Shown piece after piece: positions 8,123 to 16,827 of a stretch of 64,000 bases of DNA. Location: assembly GCF_016862515.1 (NCBI RefSeq), contig NZ_BONC01000022.1, positions 1-64,000 on the forward strand, read 5' to 3'. The number at the start of each line of letters is the position of its first letter. Position 1 is the first letter of the stretch. The DNA is from Asanoa iriomotensis. Its GTDB lineage: Bacteria > Actinomycetota > Actinomycetes > Mycobacteriales > Micromonosporaceae. The notes beneath the pieces were generated by a model. It saw only the letters and a program-made list of their open reading frames with translations. It searched no databases and was not told the DNA's origin. The translations under genes were made by a program, and so were the position numbers.

Positions 8123-9580
8123 ATGAGGCGCACGATGGTACGCGTCGCGGCGGTTTCGATGCTGCTGGCTCTGGCCGGCTGCTCGGCCGGCGGCGGCGGT
8201 GACTCGACGAGCCGCGAGGCGTCGGCCCCGAACGCGGGCCTCGCACAGGGCGGCACCGACCGGAATCCGCTGGAGGATCCACAGTCGACATTCGCGGTCG
8301 ACGTCGACACGGCCTCCTACGGCTACGCCCGTCGCGTGATCCAGGACGGCAACCTCCCGGACCCGACGATGGTCCGGCCGGAGGAGTTCGTCAACGCGTT
8401 CGACCAGGACTACCCGGAGCCGCGCGGGGACGGCTTCGCCGTGTTCGCGGACGGCTCCCGCCCGCCGGCCGCCCACCGCACCGACGGCGACGTGCGCCTG
8501 ATGCGGGTGGGCCTGCAGACCCGCTCGGAGACCGCCGCGCGCCGACCGGACGCCTCGCTGACGTTCGTCGTCGACGTGTCGGGCTCGATGGCCGAGCCGG
8601 GCCGCTTGGACCTGGTCCGGGACGCGCTGCACACGCTGGTCGACGAGTTGCGCCCGACGGACGCGGTGGCGATCGTCGCCTTCAGCTCCGAGGCCCGCGT
8701 ACTCCGTGACATGACCCGGGTTTCCGAGAAGGCCGACCTGCACGCGGCGATCGACCGGCTGCGCCCGGACGCGAGCACGAACCTCGCGGCGGGCCTGAAC
8801 GTCGGCTACCGGGTGGCCCGCGACGGCTTCCGGGAGGGCACGTCCAACCGGGTGATCGTGCTCTCGGACGGCCTGGCCAACACCGGTTCGACCGACGCCG
8901 ACACAATCTTGCGCCAGGTGCGCGAGGAGGCGGCGAAGGAGATCGCCCTGCTCGGCGTGGGTGTTGGGAGCGACTACGGCGACGCTTTGATGGAGCGGCT
9001 GGCGGACGGCGGCGACGGCTTCGCCGTCTACGTCAGCGAGCCGTCGCAGGCCCGGGACGTGTTCGTCAACAAGCTGCCGGCGACGCTCGAGGTGCGCGCG
9101 CTGGACGCGAAGGTCCAGGTGACGTTCGACTCGCGGACGGTCCGGGACTACCGCCTGATCGGGTACGAGAACCGCGCGGTGGCCGACGAGGACTTCCGCA
9201 ACGACGCGGTCGACGGCGGCGAGGTGGGCCCGGGTCACAGCGTGACGGCCCTCTACGCGGTGCGCCTTGCCGGCGACGTCGACCTGGGCGCGCCGGTGGC
9301 CGCGGTGCGGGTTCGTTGGCTGGACCCGGCCACCCGCAACCCGGCGGAGGCCGCGCACACAGTCACGGTCTCGGACGTGGACCGCGGCTTCGAGGCTGCG
9401 GCGCCGCGCTTCACGGTCGACTACGTGGCGGCGTATCTGGCGGAGTCGCTGCGCGGCGGCGAGGACGCGATCCCACTCGCGGACCTACGGCGGATCGCGG
9501 ACCGGGCCGCCGACCGCACCGAAGACCCCGCGGTCCGCGAGCTGGCCGACCTCGTCGACCGCGCCGACGAGCTCCGCTAG
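8123..9580 (+). CDS. VWA-domain lipoprotein (YfbK-like)
   Basis: 485 residues; GGGAGG lies before the ATG. A lipoprotein signal ends in the lipobox LALAGC, so the mature protein should be anchored outside the membrane. A vWF-A N-terminal region (FAVDVDTASYGYARR) precedes the VWA domain, with the MIDAS motif DVSGS (VVDVSGSMAEPG, near residue 150) and downstream Thr and Asp ligands (STNLAAGL, LSDGLANTG). The C-terminal third matches the DUF3520-like region of YfbK-type proteins. The family binds divalent metal and protein partners at the cell surface; its process is not known. It is single-gene and ends at a strong terminator. Confidence 0.88.
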   Translation: MRRTMVRVAAVSMLLALAGCSAGGGGDSTSREASAPNAGLAQGGTDRNPLEDPQSTFAVDVDTASYGYARRVIQDGNLPDPTMVRPEEFVNAFDQDYPEPRGDGFAVFADGSRPPAAHRTDGDVRLMRVGLQTRSETAARRPDASLTFVVDVSGSMAEPGRLDLVRDALHTLVDELRPTDAVAIVAFSSEARVLRDMTRVSEKADLHAAIDRLRPDASTNLAAGLNVGYRVARDGFREGTSNRVIVLSDGLANTGSTDADTILRQVREEAAKEIALLGVGVGSDYGDALMERLADGGDGFAVYVSEPSQARDVFVNKLPATLEVRALDAKVQVTFDSRTVRDYRLIGYENRAVADEDFRNDAVDGGEVGPGHSVTALYAVRLAGDVDLGAPVAAVRVRWLDPATRNPAEAAHTVTVSDVDRGFEAAAPRFTVDYVAAYLAESLRGGEDAIPLADLRRIADRAADRTEDPAVRELADLVDRADELR

Positions 9581-9613
9581 GACCCGTTCCCGCCTGGCCG
9601 CCGCTCTGGCGGC

Positions 9614-9656
9614 AGGCTGCCGATGGAGGGTCGGGGGAACGCTCCATCGGCAGCCT
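9614..9656. terminator. Bidirectional hairpin between convergent genes
   Basis: A perfect 15-bp stem (AGGCTGCCGATGGAG and its complement) with a 13-nt loop lies between the VWA gene (ending 9580) and the haloperoxidase gene (ending 9676). Neither side has a T-run, but position and stability indicate a shared terminator. Confidence 0.7.
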
Positions 9657-9675
9657 GGGTGTGGTGCGGCGGCGG

Positions 9676-11163
9676 TCAGCCCCCGTGCAGCTTGCGTTGG
9701 ACGTAGTCGTAGGCCAGGTCGCCGACCCTCGTCCCGTAAGCTTCCGCGGCCTCGACCGACGACGGGAAGTTCTCGCCGCCCCAGACCCGGCTCTTGCCGC
9801 AGTCGTCCGCCCACGCCGTCAGGCTGGGCCACTGCAACGTCATGTCCGCGGCGGGGGTGGTGCCCGGCTCGACGAGTGACGAGCCCTTCAGGACCGGCGC
9901 GAAGATGCCCAGCGAGTCCGTGCCGATGAAGCGGCGTGCCTGCTGCGCGTACGAGAAGCACAGCGCGGCATGTGCCGACGGGTACTCAGGCGAACCGATC
10001 GACAGCGTGCTCAGGTAGCCCTGCCATTCGGCTCCCGTGATGTCGTTGACCGTGCCCTTGCCCGGGCCGCCCCACGCCGTCACCTTCTTGTCGTCGTAGA
10101 GGTGGCGGATGGCGCTGAACGGGCGCACCGAGTCGTACTTCCGCTTGTAGTACCACGACGCGATCGTGACATCGATTCCGGTGATCGCGCCCGTGACGAC
10201 ATAGTGGATGCTGTCCTCGGTGCTGAGGTTGCCGCCCACGACGATGCGGCCCGCGACGGCGCCGTACGGCCGCACCAGGTCGTCGAAGAGCTCCGCGCTC
10301 ATCTTCTTGCGGTCGTCCAGGCCCGCCGACGCCGCGAGCACCTCGTCGGCCTGTGCCTTGTACGCCTTGCGGTTGAGGAAATAGTTGCTGTCCGTGGGTC
10401 GCGGCACCCGGAGCTGGTCGGGGCTCTGGAACGAGAACGGTTTCATCCGGCCGAACTGCGGCGTCGCGAAATCCTGGACCGTGTAGACGTCGCGCTTGCG
10501 CACCGTGTTCGGCTGCCAGCGGGACGGGTCGCGGAGCTGGTCCGCCGTGTTGACCGGCTGGTAGCCCGTGTAGTCCGCGTACGGCTGCTGGTTGTACCTG
10601 CGGCCGCCTTCGTCGCCGTAGCGGTTGCTGCCGTCGTGCTTTCGGGACGCGATCGCATTCTTCGCGGCGAGAATTCCGATGCCGCTCGGAGTGGTCGGGT
10701 CGGCGGCCGTGATGTCGGGGTCTAGACCCGCTACCGACATCATTTCCAGCCACGTCGCCTTGTATTGGGGAAATACGAAGTTGAGCGAGGTGAAAGCCGA
10801 ATAGATGACCGCGATGTTCTTGTTTCTCGTCGTGTGCTCGGCCGCCGGACGGCGCCCGAGGTCCGAGAAGATGCCGACGGCGGTCGGGTGGTACGGCGAC
10901 AGGGCATCGAACCACGGCATCTCGATCAGCAGCGCGCTGTCACCGCCGTACAACATGGGACGCCCGAAGTGCTCGTCGCGTGCGACGGTGTCGAACCGCG
11001 GGTAGATCAGTCCGATCAGGGCGTTCCCGTTGTCGAGGTCGAAGGTCGGCGCCGCCGGGGCTGCCTTGACGGCGCCTGACAGCGATGCCACCAGGGCCGC
11101 GGTCGCGGCGACGGCCGCCGCGGCGCGCAGGCGCCGGCGGCCGATCCGCCCCAGAATCGTCAT
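9676..11163 (-). CDS. Vanadium haloperoxidase homologue 1, lacking the vanadate-ligating His
   Basis: 495 residues from the ATG at 11163 (GGAG eight bases upstream). A twin-Arg-rich signal (GRIGRRRLRAAAAVAATAAL) suggests export. It matches the actinomycete vanadium-dependent haloperoxidase/PAP2 superfamily in length and in TAWGGPGKGTV. Active-site motifs: KX6RP is intact (Lys340...Arg347-Pro348), PSGH appears as PSAH (Ser396, His398), but SRX5H reads SRVWGGEN, placing Asn465 where the His that bonds vanadium should be. In napyradiomycin biosynthesis, homologues perform chlorination, chloride-driven cyclisation or a non-oxidative rearrangement; this one may have lost vanadate chemistry. It faces a divergent secreted-protein gene across a cluster palindrome. 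Confidence 0.88.
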   Translation of the reverse strand: MTILGRIGRRRLRAAAAVAATAALVASLSGAVKAAPAAPTFDLDNGNALIGLIYPRFDTVARDEHFGRPMLYGGDSALLIEMPWFDALSPYHPTAVGIFSDLGRRPAAEHTTRNKNIAVIYSAFTSLNFVFPQYKATWLEMMSVAGLDPDITAADPTTPSGIGILAAKNAIASRKHDGSNRYGDEGGRRYNQQPYADYTGYQPVNTADQLRDPSRWQPNTVRKRDVYTVQDFATPQFGRMKPFSFQSPDQLRVPRPTDSNYFLNRKAYKAQADEVLAASAGLDDRKKMSAELFDDLVRPYGAVAGRIVVGGNLSTEDSIHYVVTGAITGIDVTIASWYYKRKYDSVRPFSAIRHLYDDKKVTAWGGPGKGTVNDITGAEWQGYLSTLSIGSPEYPSAHAALCFSYAQQARRFIGTDSLGIFAPVLKGSSLVEPGTTPAADMTLQWPSLTAWADDCGKSRVWGGENFPSSVEAAEAYGTRVGDLAYDYVQRKLHGG

Positions 11164-11286
11164 CGGACGTTTCTCCTTTCGATCAGCCAGCCGCGAGGCG
11201 GCCGCGCTCCATCGCGCGCGATTTCGCGGATCAGAAGCGAGATTGGCGGATTGCAGGGAGATTAACCGGCGGGGTTTGCCGAGGTC

Positions 11287-11304
11287 CACTACTTGATCGA
11301 GTAG
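11287..11304. promoter_or_regulatory. Cluster palindrome 1 (ACTACT-N6-AGTAGT)
   Basis: ACTACT-TGATCG-AGTAGT lies 124 bp upstream of haloperoxidase 1 and 84 bp upstream of the divergent secreted-protein gene. It belongs to a set of eight related inverted repeats in this region and is probably an operator serving both genes. Confidence 0.65.
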
Positions 11305-11387
11305 TCGATACTACCCGTGCCGACATTGCCGCGCGCAGATCGTCCAGGCAAGGATGGATCAAAGAAATCCAATATACGGAGGTAAAT

Positions 11388-12290
11388 ATGCGGACGGCAA
11401 TCCGGGCCGCTGCCGCGCTCCTGGTGGCGGTCGCGGCGGGCGCCTTCGTCGCGCCGGCGGCGGCCCAAGCCGCCCCGGCGCGCACCGGCGATGCGCAGTG
11501 CGAGGTGGTCCCCGTCGTCGACGGCGCCGACACCTTCACCTCGCCCGCCTCGGTCGCGTCGGGGGTGCGCACCTTCCAGGTGACGACCGCGGACCCGACC
11601 GGCATCGTGCTGGGGCTGTTCCGGCTCGACGAGGGCGTCGACATCGACGACTTCGTGGGGCTGCTGCGGGTGGCCTTCGCCGGCCAGGGCCAGGAGCGGG
11701 TCGAGGCGGGCATCGCGGTCGACGCCCAGTCCACATTGCTCGGCGGAGTCGCCGCGATAGTGGGCCGCCCGGCAACGTTCACGCAGACGCTGGTGCCCGG
11801 CACGTACTACCTGATCAACTACCGGGACATCCTGGCCAACCCGAACGGCGCCGTCGGCTTCCGACCGCTGACCGCGACCACCCACTGGGCACCGTGCGCA
11901 CCACCGGTGCCGCGCGCGACGGTCTCGATGATCGACACGCCCGACGGCCCGCGCTACCTGGCACCCACCACGATGCAGCAAGGGGCACCGATCCTGGTCG
12001 CCAACCTCTCGGGCCGGATCCAGGAGGCGGTGATCCGCCCGGTCGGACCCAACGTGACCGCCGCGGAGATCGCGCAGTTCTTCCAGGCGGTCGACAACGG
12101 TCAGCCGCCGCCGAGCTTGCCCTTCGTCGGCCTGCTGCCGCAGGGCATGCCGGTCATCGACTCACCGCTCGCGGCGATCATCCAGCCGAACTTGGCACCG
12201 GGCCGGTACGCCCTGCTCTCGTTCCTGCTCGACGACCAGGGCGTCCGCTACGCCGCACAGGGCACGGTCGTCGTCTTCGACGTCAACTGA
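11388..12290 (+). CDS. Secreted protein of unknown function
   Basis: 300 residues from the ATG at 11388, with GGAGG at 11378-11382. A signal peptide ends near APAAAQA-AP. The mature part has Cys in QCEVV and WAPCAPP, possibly a disulphide, and two similar beta-rich halves; the phrases LVPGTYYLINYRD and LAPGRYALLSFLLDD look like repeated strand/turn units. I do not recognise the family. It shares the haloperoxidase 1 promoter region and palindrome, so it may be coexpressed and act outside the cell with the exported haloperoxidase. A degenerate copy of its 3' end lies about 450 bp downstream. It ends at a strong hairpin. Confidence 0.75.
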   Translation: MRTAIRAAAALLVAVAAGAFVAPAAAQAAPARTGDAQCEVVPVVDGADTFTSPASVASGVRTFQVTTADPTGIVLGLFRLDEGVDIDDFVGLLRVAFAGQGQERVEAGIAVDAQSTLLGGVAAIVGRPATFTQTLVPGTYYLINYRDILANPNGAVGFRPLTATTHWAPCAPPVPRATVSMIDTPDGPRYLAPTTMQQGAPILVANLSGRIQEAVIRPVGPNVTAAEIAQFFQAVDNGQPPPSLPFVGLLPQGMPVIDSPLAAIIQPNLAPGRYALLSFLLDDQGVRYAAQGTVVVFDVN

Positions 12291-12305
12291 CCTGACACCA
12301 CGAGC

Positions 12306-12341
12306 GCGGCGAGTTGTACGCAGATGCGTACAGCTCGCCGC
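12306..12341 (+). terminator. Hairpin terminator of the secreted-protein gene
   Basis: A 16-bp stem beginning GCGGCGAG with one G-T wobble, followed by TTT on the plus strand, 16 bp after the stop codon. A near-identical hairpin occurs at 12740-12775. Confidence 0.75.
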
Positions 12342-12739
12342 GTTTCCGCGCACCAAGACCACCGCCGCGATCGGGACACCGGGCGGGTCCATCGCACACC
12401 GCGCGAACCTGCCGTGCAGCACCGCAATCGGCTCGGGGCTCGCGGCTCCCGACGGGCGGCTCCCGGCTCGCGGCCCGCGGCCCGCGGATCGCAGATCGCA
12501 GATCGCGGCCCCCACGGATCGCAGATCGCGGCCCTCACGGATCGCAGATCGCGGCCCTCACGGATCGCAGATCGCGGCCGCACGGGTCGCGGCCCGCACG
12601 GGTCGCGGCTCGCGGCTCGCGGCTCGCGGCTCGCCGCGATCATCCCGGCGAACTGGCGCCCAGACCGGGACGCCCTGCTCGACGACGAGGCGTGGGCTGC
12701 GCCGCAGACGGCATGGTCGTCTGACCTCATCCCACGAGC

Positions 12740-12775
12740 ACGGCGAGCCGTACGCACATGCGTACAGCTCGCCGT
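12740..12775 (-). terminator. Hairpin terminator of the first MmpL gene
   Basis: A 17-bp stem starting ACGGCGAG with one mismatch and a 2-nt loop, 12 bp beyond the MmpL stop codon. It is a near copy of the hairpin at 12306-12341. Confidence 0.65.
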
Positions 12776-12786
12776 ATCGAAGTGGT

Positions 12787-14991
12787 TCAGCGCACCGACA
12801 CCGCCGACGCGGTCGGGACGCCCGGCGGGTCGGTCTCGCGCAGGCCGAAGCGGCTGTGCAGGCGTTGCAACGGTGCCGGTGCCCACCAGGTCGCTCGGCC
12901 GCCGAGGCGCATCAGGGCCGGCAACAGAGCGCCGCGGATGAGGGTCGCGTCGATCAGGACCGCTAGGGGCAGGCCTATGCCGTACGCCTTGACGTAGGTG
13001 ATGCCCGAGACCGTGAAGGCGAGGAACACGATCGAGATGACCAGGGCGGCCGCGGTCACCATGCGCCCGATGCGTTCCAGGCCCACCGCCACCGCCGTCG
13101 TGCCGGAGCCCGTCCGCTCGTACTCCTCGCGGATGCGCGACAGCATGAATACCTGGTAGTCCATCGCCAACCCGTACGAGAGGGCGAACAGCATCACCGG
13201 GATCGTCGACGCGATCGTGCCTGTGACCGTGAAGCCGCCGAACAGGCCCGCGAGGTTGCCGTCCTGGAAGATCCACACCAGTGCGCCGAAGGTGGCGGTC
13301 AGGCTCAGCGCGGACAGCAGCAGGGCCAGGAACGGCAGCAGGACGCTGCCGGTCAGCAGGAACAGCAGGATCACCATCGTGACGGCTACGAGGAGCAGCA
13401 CCCACGGGAGCCGGTCGATCAGCACGTCGGTCGTGTCGACGCTGACCGCCGCGGCGCCGCCCACCAGGACCGGGAACGGTGCCGGCACCGCCCGCACCGC
13501 CTCGACCAGGTGCAGGGCGTCGTCCGCGTCCGCGGTGGACGGCACCACGGACAGGTAGACGCCGTCGCCGATCGCGAAACGCTGGTGCGTCGGTCCGGCC
13601 GGCGCGGCCACCGCGCCGTCGACGTAGCTGCCGCTGACCGTGTCCACCCGGCCGACGTTGGGCAGTTCCGAAAGCTGCGAGGCGTACGCGCCGACCGACG
13701 CGAACTCGGCCCGGGTCGCGACGACCTGCAGCGTGTTCAGCTCCGCGCCGTCGAAGTTCTGCCGGATCAGGGTCGTCACCTGCCGCGCCTGCGACGACTC
13801 CGGCATCGAGCGCTCGTCCGGCATCCCGAGGCGGATGCCCAGGAACGGCGCGCCGAGCAACAGCAGGAAGGCGATCACCAGGGTGGCGACCGGCAGCGGG
13901 CGGCGCATCACGAACGTCGCGAGGCGGTGCCAGAAACCCGAGTCGACGCCCCCGACGGACGCGCGCCGGCGGAACACCCGGCCACGCTCGATCCGCGGGC
14001 CGAGCACCGCGAGAAGTGCGGGCAGCACGGTGATCGAGCCGAGCGCCGACAGGATGGCGGTGATCATCGCGCCGTAGCCCATGCTGCGCACGGCCGGCAG
14101 CGGGATCAGCACCAGGCCGGACAGGACCAGGACGATGGTGACGGCCGAGAACACCACGGTGCGACCGGCGGTGACCATCGTCCGGCGGATCGCGTCCGGG
14201 GCGTCGCGACCACCCGAAAGCTCCTCCCGGTACCTGTTGATCATCAGGAGGCCGTAGTCGATGGCCAGACCGAGCCCGAGCAGCGTCACCACGCTGACCG
14301 CGAACACCGACAGGTCGGTCACCGAGGCGACCAGCCACAACACGCCGAGACCGACCAACATGGACACGAACGCCACCGACAGGGGTACGAGGGCCGCGAC
14401 GATGGCGCCGAAGACGACGACCAGCACGATCATCGTGAGCGGGAACGCGAGCGCCTCGCCCTTGGCGCCGTCCGCCTGGCTGATCTCGGTCGTCTCCTTC
14501 CAGAACATCGCCGAGCCGCCCACCCGGACGTCGAGGCCGTCGTGGGCTCCCTCGTAGCGTGGCACCAGGTCGGCCAGCACCTTGTTGACGGTCGTCTCGT
14601 CACCCCGGACCGTGGCGCCGACCAGCGCCTTGGTGCCGTCATGGCTGCGCAACTGCGGCGGCCGCCCCGCAGTCCAGTAGGAGGTCACGTTGCCGACATC
14701 GGGCTCACCGGCGAGCCGCTCGCTCAGGGCACCACCCGCGCGCACCGCCGCGGCGTCGTCGACCCCCTGCGGCGCGCTGACCACCAACGTCAGGTTGGGC
14801 GGCCCCTGACCCGCGGCGTCCAGGACCGCCGCCGCCCGCCCGGACTCGGCACCCGCGTCGGCCAGACCGCCGGCGGTCAGCTTGTCGAACAGCGTCACGC
14901 TGGCCGCGCCGCCGGCCAGGGCCAGCAGGACGGCCAAGACCAGGACCGTCCGGCTATGCCGCAGCAACAGCCGCGACAGCTTCTCCAGCAT
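12787..14991 (-). CDS. MmpL-family RND exporter
   Basis: 734 residues from the ATG at 14991, with GAGGGAG eight bases upstream (the GTG at 15000 overlaps that site). It follows the MmpL/RND plan: a first helix (TVLVLAVLLALAGGAA), an extracellular loop, a helix bundle, then the pattern repeated. Conserved signatures are GLGLAIDYGLLMINRYREEL in the first half and ALSYGLAMDYQVFMLSRIREEY in the second, carrying the Asp-Tyr pairs of the proton relay. Such proteins export lipids or lipophilic metabolites by proton motive force. It is divergent from the ECF41 gene and may serve as exporter for the meroterpenoid products or be under sigma-factor control; there is no direct evidence of its substrate. 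Confidence 0.88.
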   Translation of the reverse strand: MLEKLSRLLLRHSRTVLVLAVLLALAGGAASVTLFDKLTAGGLADAGAESGRAAAVLDAAGQGPPNLTLVVSAPQGVDDAAAVRAGGALSERLAGEPDVGNVTSYWTAGRPPQLRSHDGTKALVGATVRGDETTVNKVLADLVPRYEGAHDGLDVRVGGSAMFWKETTEISQADGAKGEALAFPLTMIVLVVVFGAIVAALVPLSVAFVSMLVGLGVLWLVASVTDLSVFAVSVVTLLGLGLAIDYGLLMINRYREELSGGRDAPDAIRRTMVTAGRTVVFSAVTIVLVLSGLVLIPLPAVRSMGYGAMITAILSALGSITVLPALLAVLGPRIERGRVFRRRASVGGVDSGFWHRLATFVMRRPLPVATLVIAFLLLLGAPFLGIRLGMPDERSMPESSQARQVTTLIRQNFDGAELNTLQVVATRAEFASVGAYASQLSELPNVGRVDTVSGSYVDGAVAAPAGPTHQRFAIGDGVYLSVVPSTADADDALHLVEAVRAVPAPFPVLVGGAAAVSVDTTDVLIDRLPWVLLLVAVTMVILLFLLTGSVLLPFLALLLSALSLTATFGALVWIFQDGNLAGLFGGFTVTGTIASTIPVMLFALSYGLAMDYQVFMLSRIREEYERTGSGTTAVAVGLERIGRMVTAAALVISIVFLAFTVSGITYVKAYGIGLPLAVLIDATLIRGALLPALMRLGGRATWWAPAPLQRLHSRFGLRETDPPGVPTASAVSVR

Positions 14992-15109
14992 GGGTCTCAC
15001 TCCCTCGGGGTCGCTTTGTCTCGACGTGCCTACGATGTGGTGGATCGCCGCGGTGTGACATCCGCCCGCGAAATGCCTGGCACGTCACACCACGAAACGA
15101 GGAGTGGCC

Positions 15110-16111
15110 ATGGGTGACGGTGCGACGGACGACGCGACCGCACTGTTCCTCGACGAACGCGACCTGCTCTTCTCTCTCGCGTACAACCTGCTCGGCAATG
15201 TCGCGGACAGCGAGGACGTCCTGCAGGACACCTGGGTCTCCTGGGCGTCCGCCCGGCGTGCGGAGGTCGCGAACCCACGCGCATACCTCGTCCGGATCGC
15301 CGTGAACGCCGCCCTGGCGCGGCTGCGCGACGCGCGGCGGTCCCGGGAACGCTACGTCGGTCCGTGGCTGCCCGAGCCGATCCTGACCGGCGCGCCCGCC
15401 ACGGACCCCGCGGTCCGCGGTGAGTCGGTGTCCCTGGCGGTGATGGTCGTCCTGGAAACGCTGACGCCCTTGGAGCGGGCCGTGTTCGTCCTGCACGAGG
15501 CGTTCGGCTACCCCCACACGGAGATCGCCGACCTGCTCGGCCGGACCCCGGTGGCGATCCGCCAGCTCGCACACCGGGCACGCCGGCACGTGCGCGACCG
15601 CCGGCCGCGTCGCCCGGCGCGCCCGCAGCAGGTCCGGGCGGCCACCGAGCGCTTCCTCGACGCCGCCCTCGGCGGCGACGTCGACATGCTGCTGGAGGTG
15701 CTGGCCCCCGGCGTGCGGCTGTTGACCGACGGCGGCGGGCGCCGCCCCGCGGCGCTGCGGGTCATCGAGGGCCGGGCGAAGGTGGTGCGCCTGATCAGCC
15801 TGAACGTCGACGGCCTGCCGCCGCTGACGGTCAGGCCGGCGCACGTCAACGGCGACCCGGCGGCGCTGCTGTTCGCCGGTCACGACCTGTACGCGGTGCT
15901 GGTGCTCGAGCTGGCCACGGACAGCGACGAGGTGAGCGGGATCTACACGATCCTCAACCCGGACAAGCTCGCCGGAGTGGCCCGGGCGGCCGGGCCACTC
16001 CCCCACGACGAGCCGGGCGGCCGTCAAGCCGCCATCGCCCGCTCGCGACCCGCCGCCAGCAGCTCGGCCGGCGGGAACACCCGCGGGCGGTTGAGCGCCC
16101 ACGGCGACTGA
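15110..16111 (+). CDS. ECF41-family RNA polymerase sigma factor
   Basis: 333 residues from the ATG at 15110 (GAGGAG just upstream). Sigma-70 region 2 (LFSLAYNLLGNVADSEDVLQD) and region 4 (FVLHEAFGYPHTEIADLLG) are followed by a SnoaL-like C-terminal domain of about 130 residues. The three ECF41 hallmarks are present: WLPEP in the linker, DGGGR (usually DGGGK) and NPDKL near the C-terminus. In ECF41 proteins that domain modulates sigma activity in place of an anti-sigma factor. The common partner genes (carboxymuconolactone decarboxylase, oxidoreductase or epimerase) are missing; the neighbour is a divergent MmpL exporter. The last 88 bp overlap the convergent terpene cyclase gene. Confidence 0.9.
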   Translation: MGDGATDDATALFLDERDLLFSLAYNLLGNVADSEDVLQDTWVSWASARRAEVANPRAYLVRIAVNAALARLRDARRSRERYVGPWLPEPILTGAPATDPAVRGESVSLAVMVVLETLTPLERAVFVLHEAFGYPHTEIADLLGRTPVAIRQLAHRARRHVRDRRPRRPARPQQVRAATERFLDAALGGDVDMLLEVLAPGVRLLTDGGGRRPAALRVIEGRAKVVRLISLNVDGLPPLTVRPAHVNGDPAALLFAGHDLYAVLVLELATDSDEVSGIYTILNPDKLAGVARAAGPLPHDEPGGRQAAIARSRPAASSSAGGNTRGRLSAHGD

Positions 16112-16794
16112 CCTTCGGCCCGGATCTGCCGGTAGATCATCCTGATGTAGATCACGTCCAGGACGAAGATGATCACGAACCAGGACAGCACGAGGTGGCG
16201 GTCCGGGAAGATGATCAGCGTGTTGAGGCCGGCGAGGAGCGAGCCCATCATCTTGCAGATCCCGACGTAGAGCGACTGTCCCGCCGACGACCGCCGCTTG
16301 ACCAGCGTCACGATGAACGCGGCGCTGATGCCGACGTTGAGCAGGCAGCCGCTGTACATGCCGAGGATGTCCCGGAACTCGCGCGCCGACAGGAACAGCT
16401 CGATCGCGGCGATCACGACCAGCGCCCAGAAGAGCTGTTTGAACAGCTTGCGGGGCAGCGACGGGAAGTCCTTGTGTCCCCAGAACATGATTTGGATGAC
16501 GATGACGATGTCGATGAGGACCCAGGCGAAGTTGGCCGGCCGTTGCGCGGGCTCCTGGTCGATCACGATCGAGTGGACGAACTCCCACGCGAAGTTGATC
16601 GCGACGACCACGACCGGTATGCCGACGAACTTGTCCACGAACGCGCGCTGGATCGCCAGCCCATAGGCCAACGCCCAGAAGGTGCCAAGGCCGACGACGA
16701 TGGTCCAGAACCAGAAGTTGCGGAAGTCGCGTGGCTCGGAGACCGCGGACGCCACGTCGGGCAGGTCGAAGATCGCCGGTGGAAGCCAGTCCAT
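16024..16794 (-). CDS. Integral-membrane terpene cyclase of the Pyr4/PaxB type
   Basis: 256 residues with about seven hydrophobic helices. VVAINFAWEFVHSIV (residues 64-78) closely matches the NFAWE-V signature of fungal meroterpenoid cyclases such as PaxB and Pyr4. Glu71 corresponds to the first catalytic acid, and Asp213 in VLDVIYIRMI fits the second (Pyr4 Glu63 and Asp218). In fungi these enzymes protonate a terminal epoxide or olefin of a prenylated aromatic and drive polyene cyclisation; bacterial relatives are known but few. The gene follows the ligase, UbiA prenyltransferase and polyprenyl synthase genes on the same strand, so its substrate is probably the UbiA product. The ribosome site (TAGG) is weak. 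No haem or flavin motif is present. Confidence 0.82.
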   Translation of the reverse strand: MDWLPPAIFDLPDVASAVSEPRDFRNFWFWTIVVGLGTFWALAYGLAIQRAFVDKFVGIPVVVVAINFAWEFVHSIVIDQEPAQRPANFAWVLIDIVIVIQIMFWGHKDFPSLPRKLFKQLFWALVVIAAIELFLSAREFRDILGMYSGCLLNVGISAAFIVTLVKRRSSAGQSLYVGICKMMGSLLAGLNTLIIFPDRHLVLSWFVIIFVLDVIYIRMIYRQIRAEGQSPWALNRPRVFPPAELLAAGRERAMAA

Positions 16795-16827
16795 CGATAG
16801 CCTACTTTCGCCGAAGGGTTGGGGAGG

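Larger units (their letters stand above)
12160..12840. repeat. Degenerate segmental duplication flanking GC-rich tandem repeats
   Basis: The segment running from the 3' end of the secreted-protein gene through its terminator to about 12390 resembles 12630-12840. Both contain a CCCTGCTC-GACGA stretch, a GTCGTC...TGACC stop region, the GGCGAG...TACGCA hairpin, and GCGCACC...GGCGGGTC, which in the right copy is the end of the MmpL gene (encoding DPPGVP). Between them (about 12486-12640) lie three 23-bp direct repeats (GGATCGCAGATCGCGGCC plus CTCAC or a variant, at 12516, 12539 and 12562), then runs of GGCTCGC. No gene is supported between 12291 and 12786. Confidence 0.65.

Noticed and set aside
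7739-9358. Long minus-strand open frame opposite the VWA gene
   Set aside because: Only its last part (a signal-peptide-bearing stretch before 7740) is plausible; the rest mirrors the VWA coding sequence and has biased composition.
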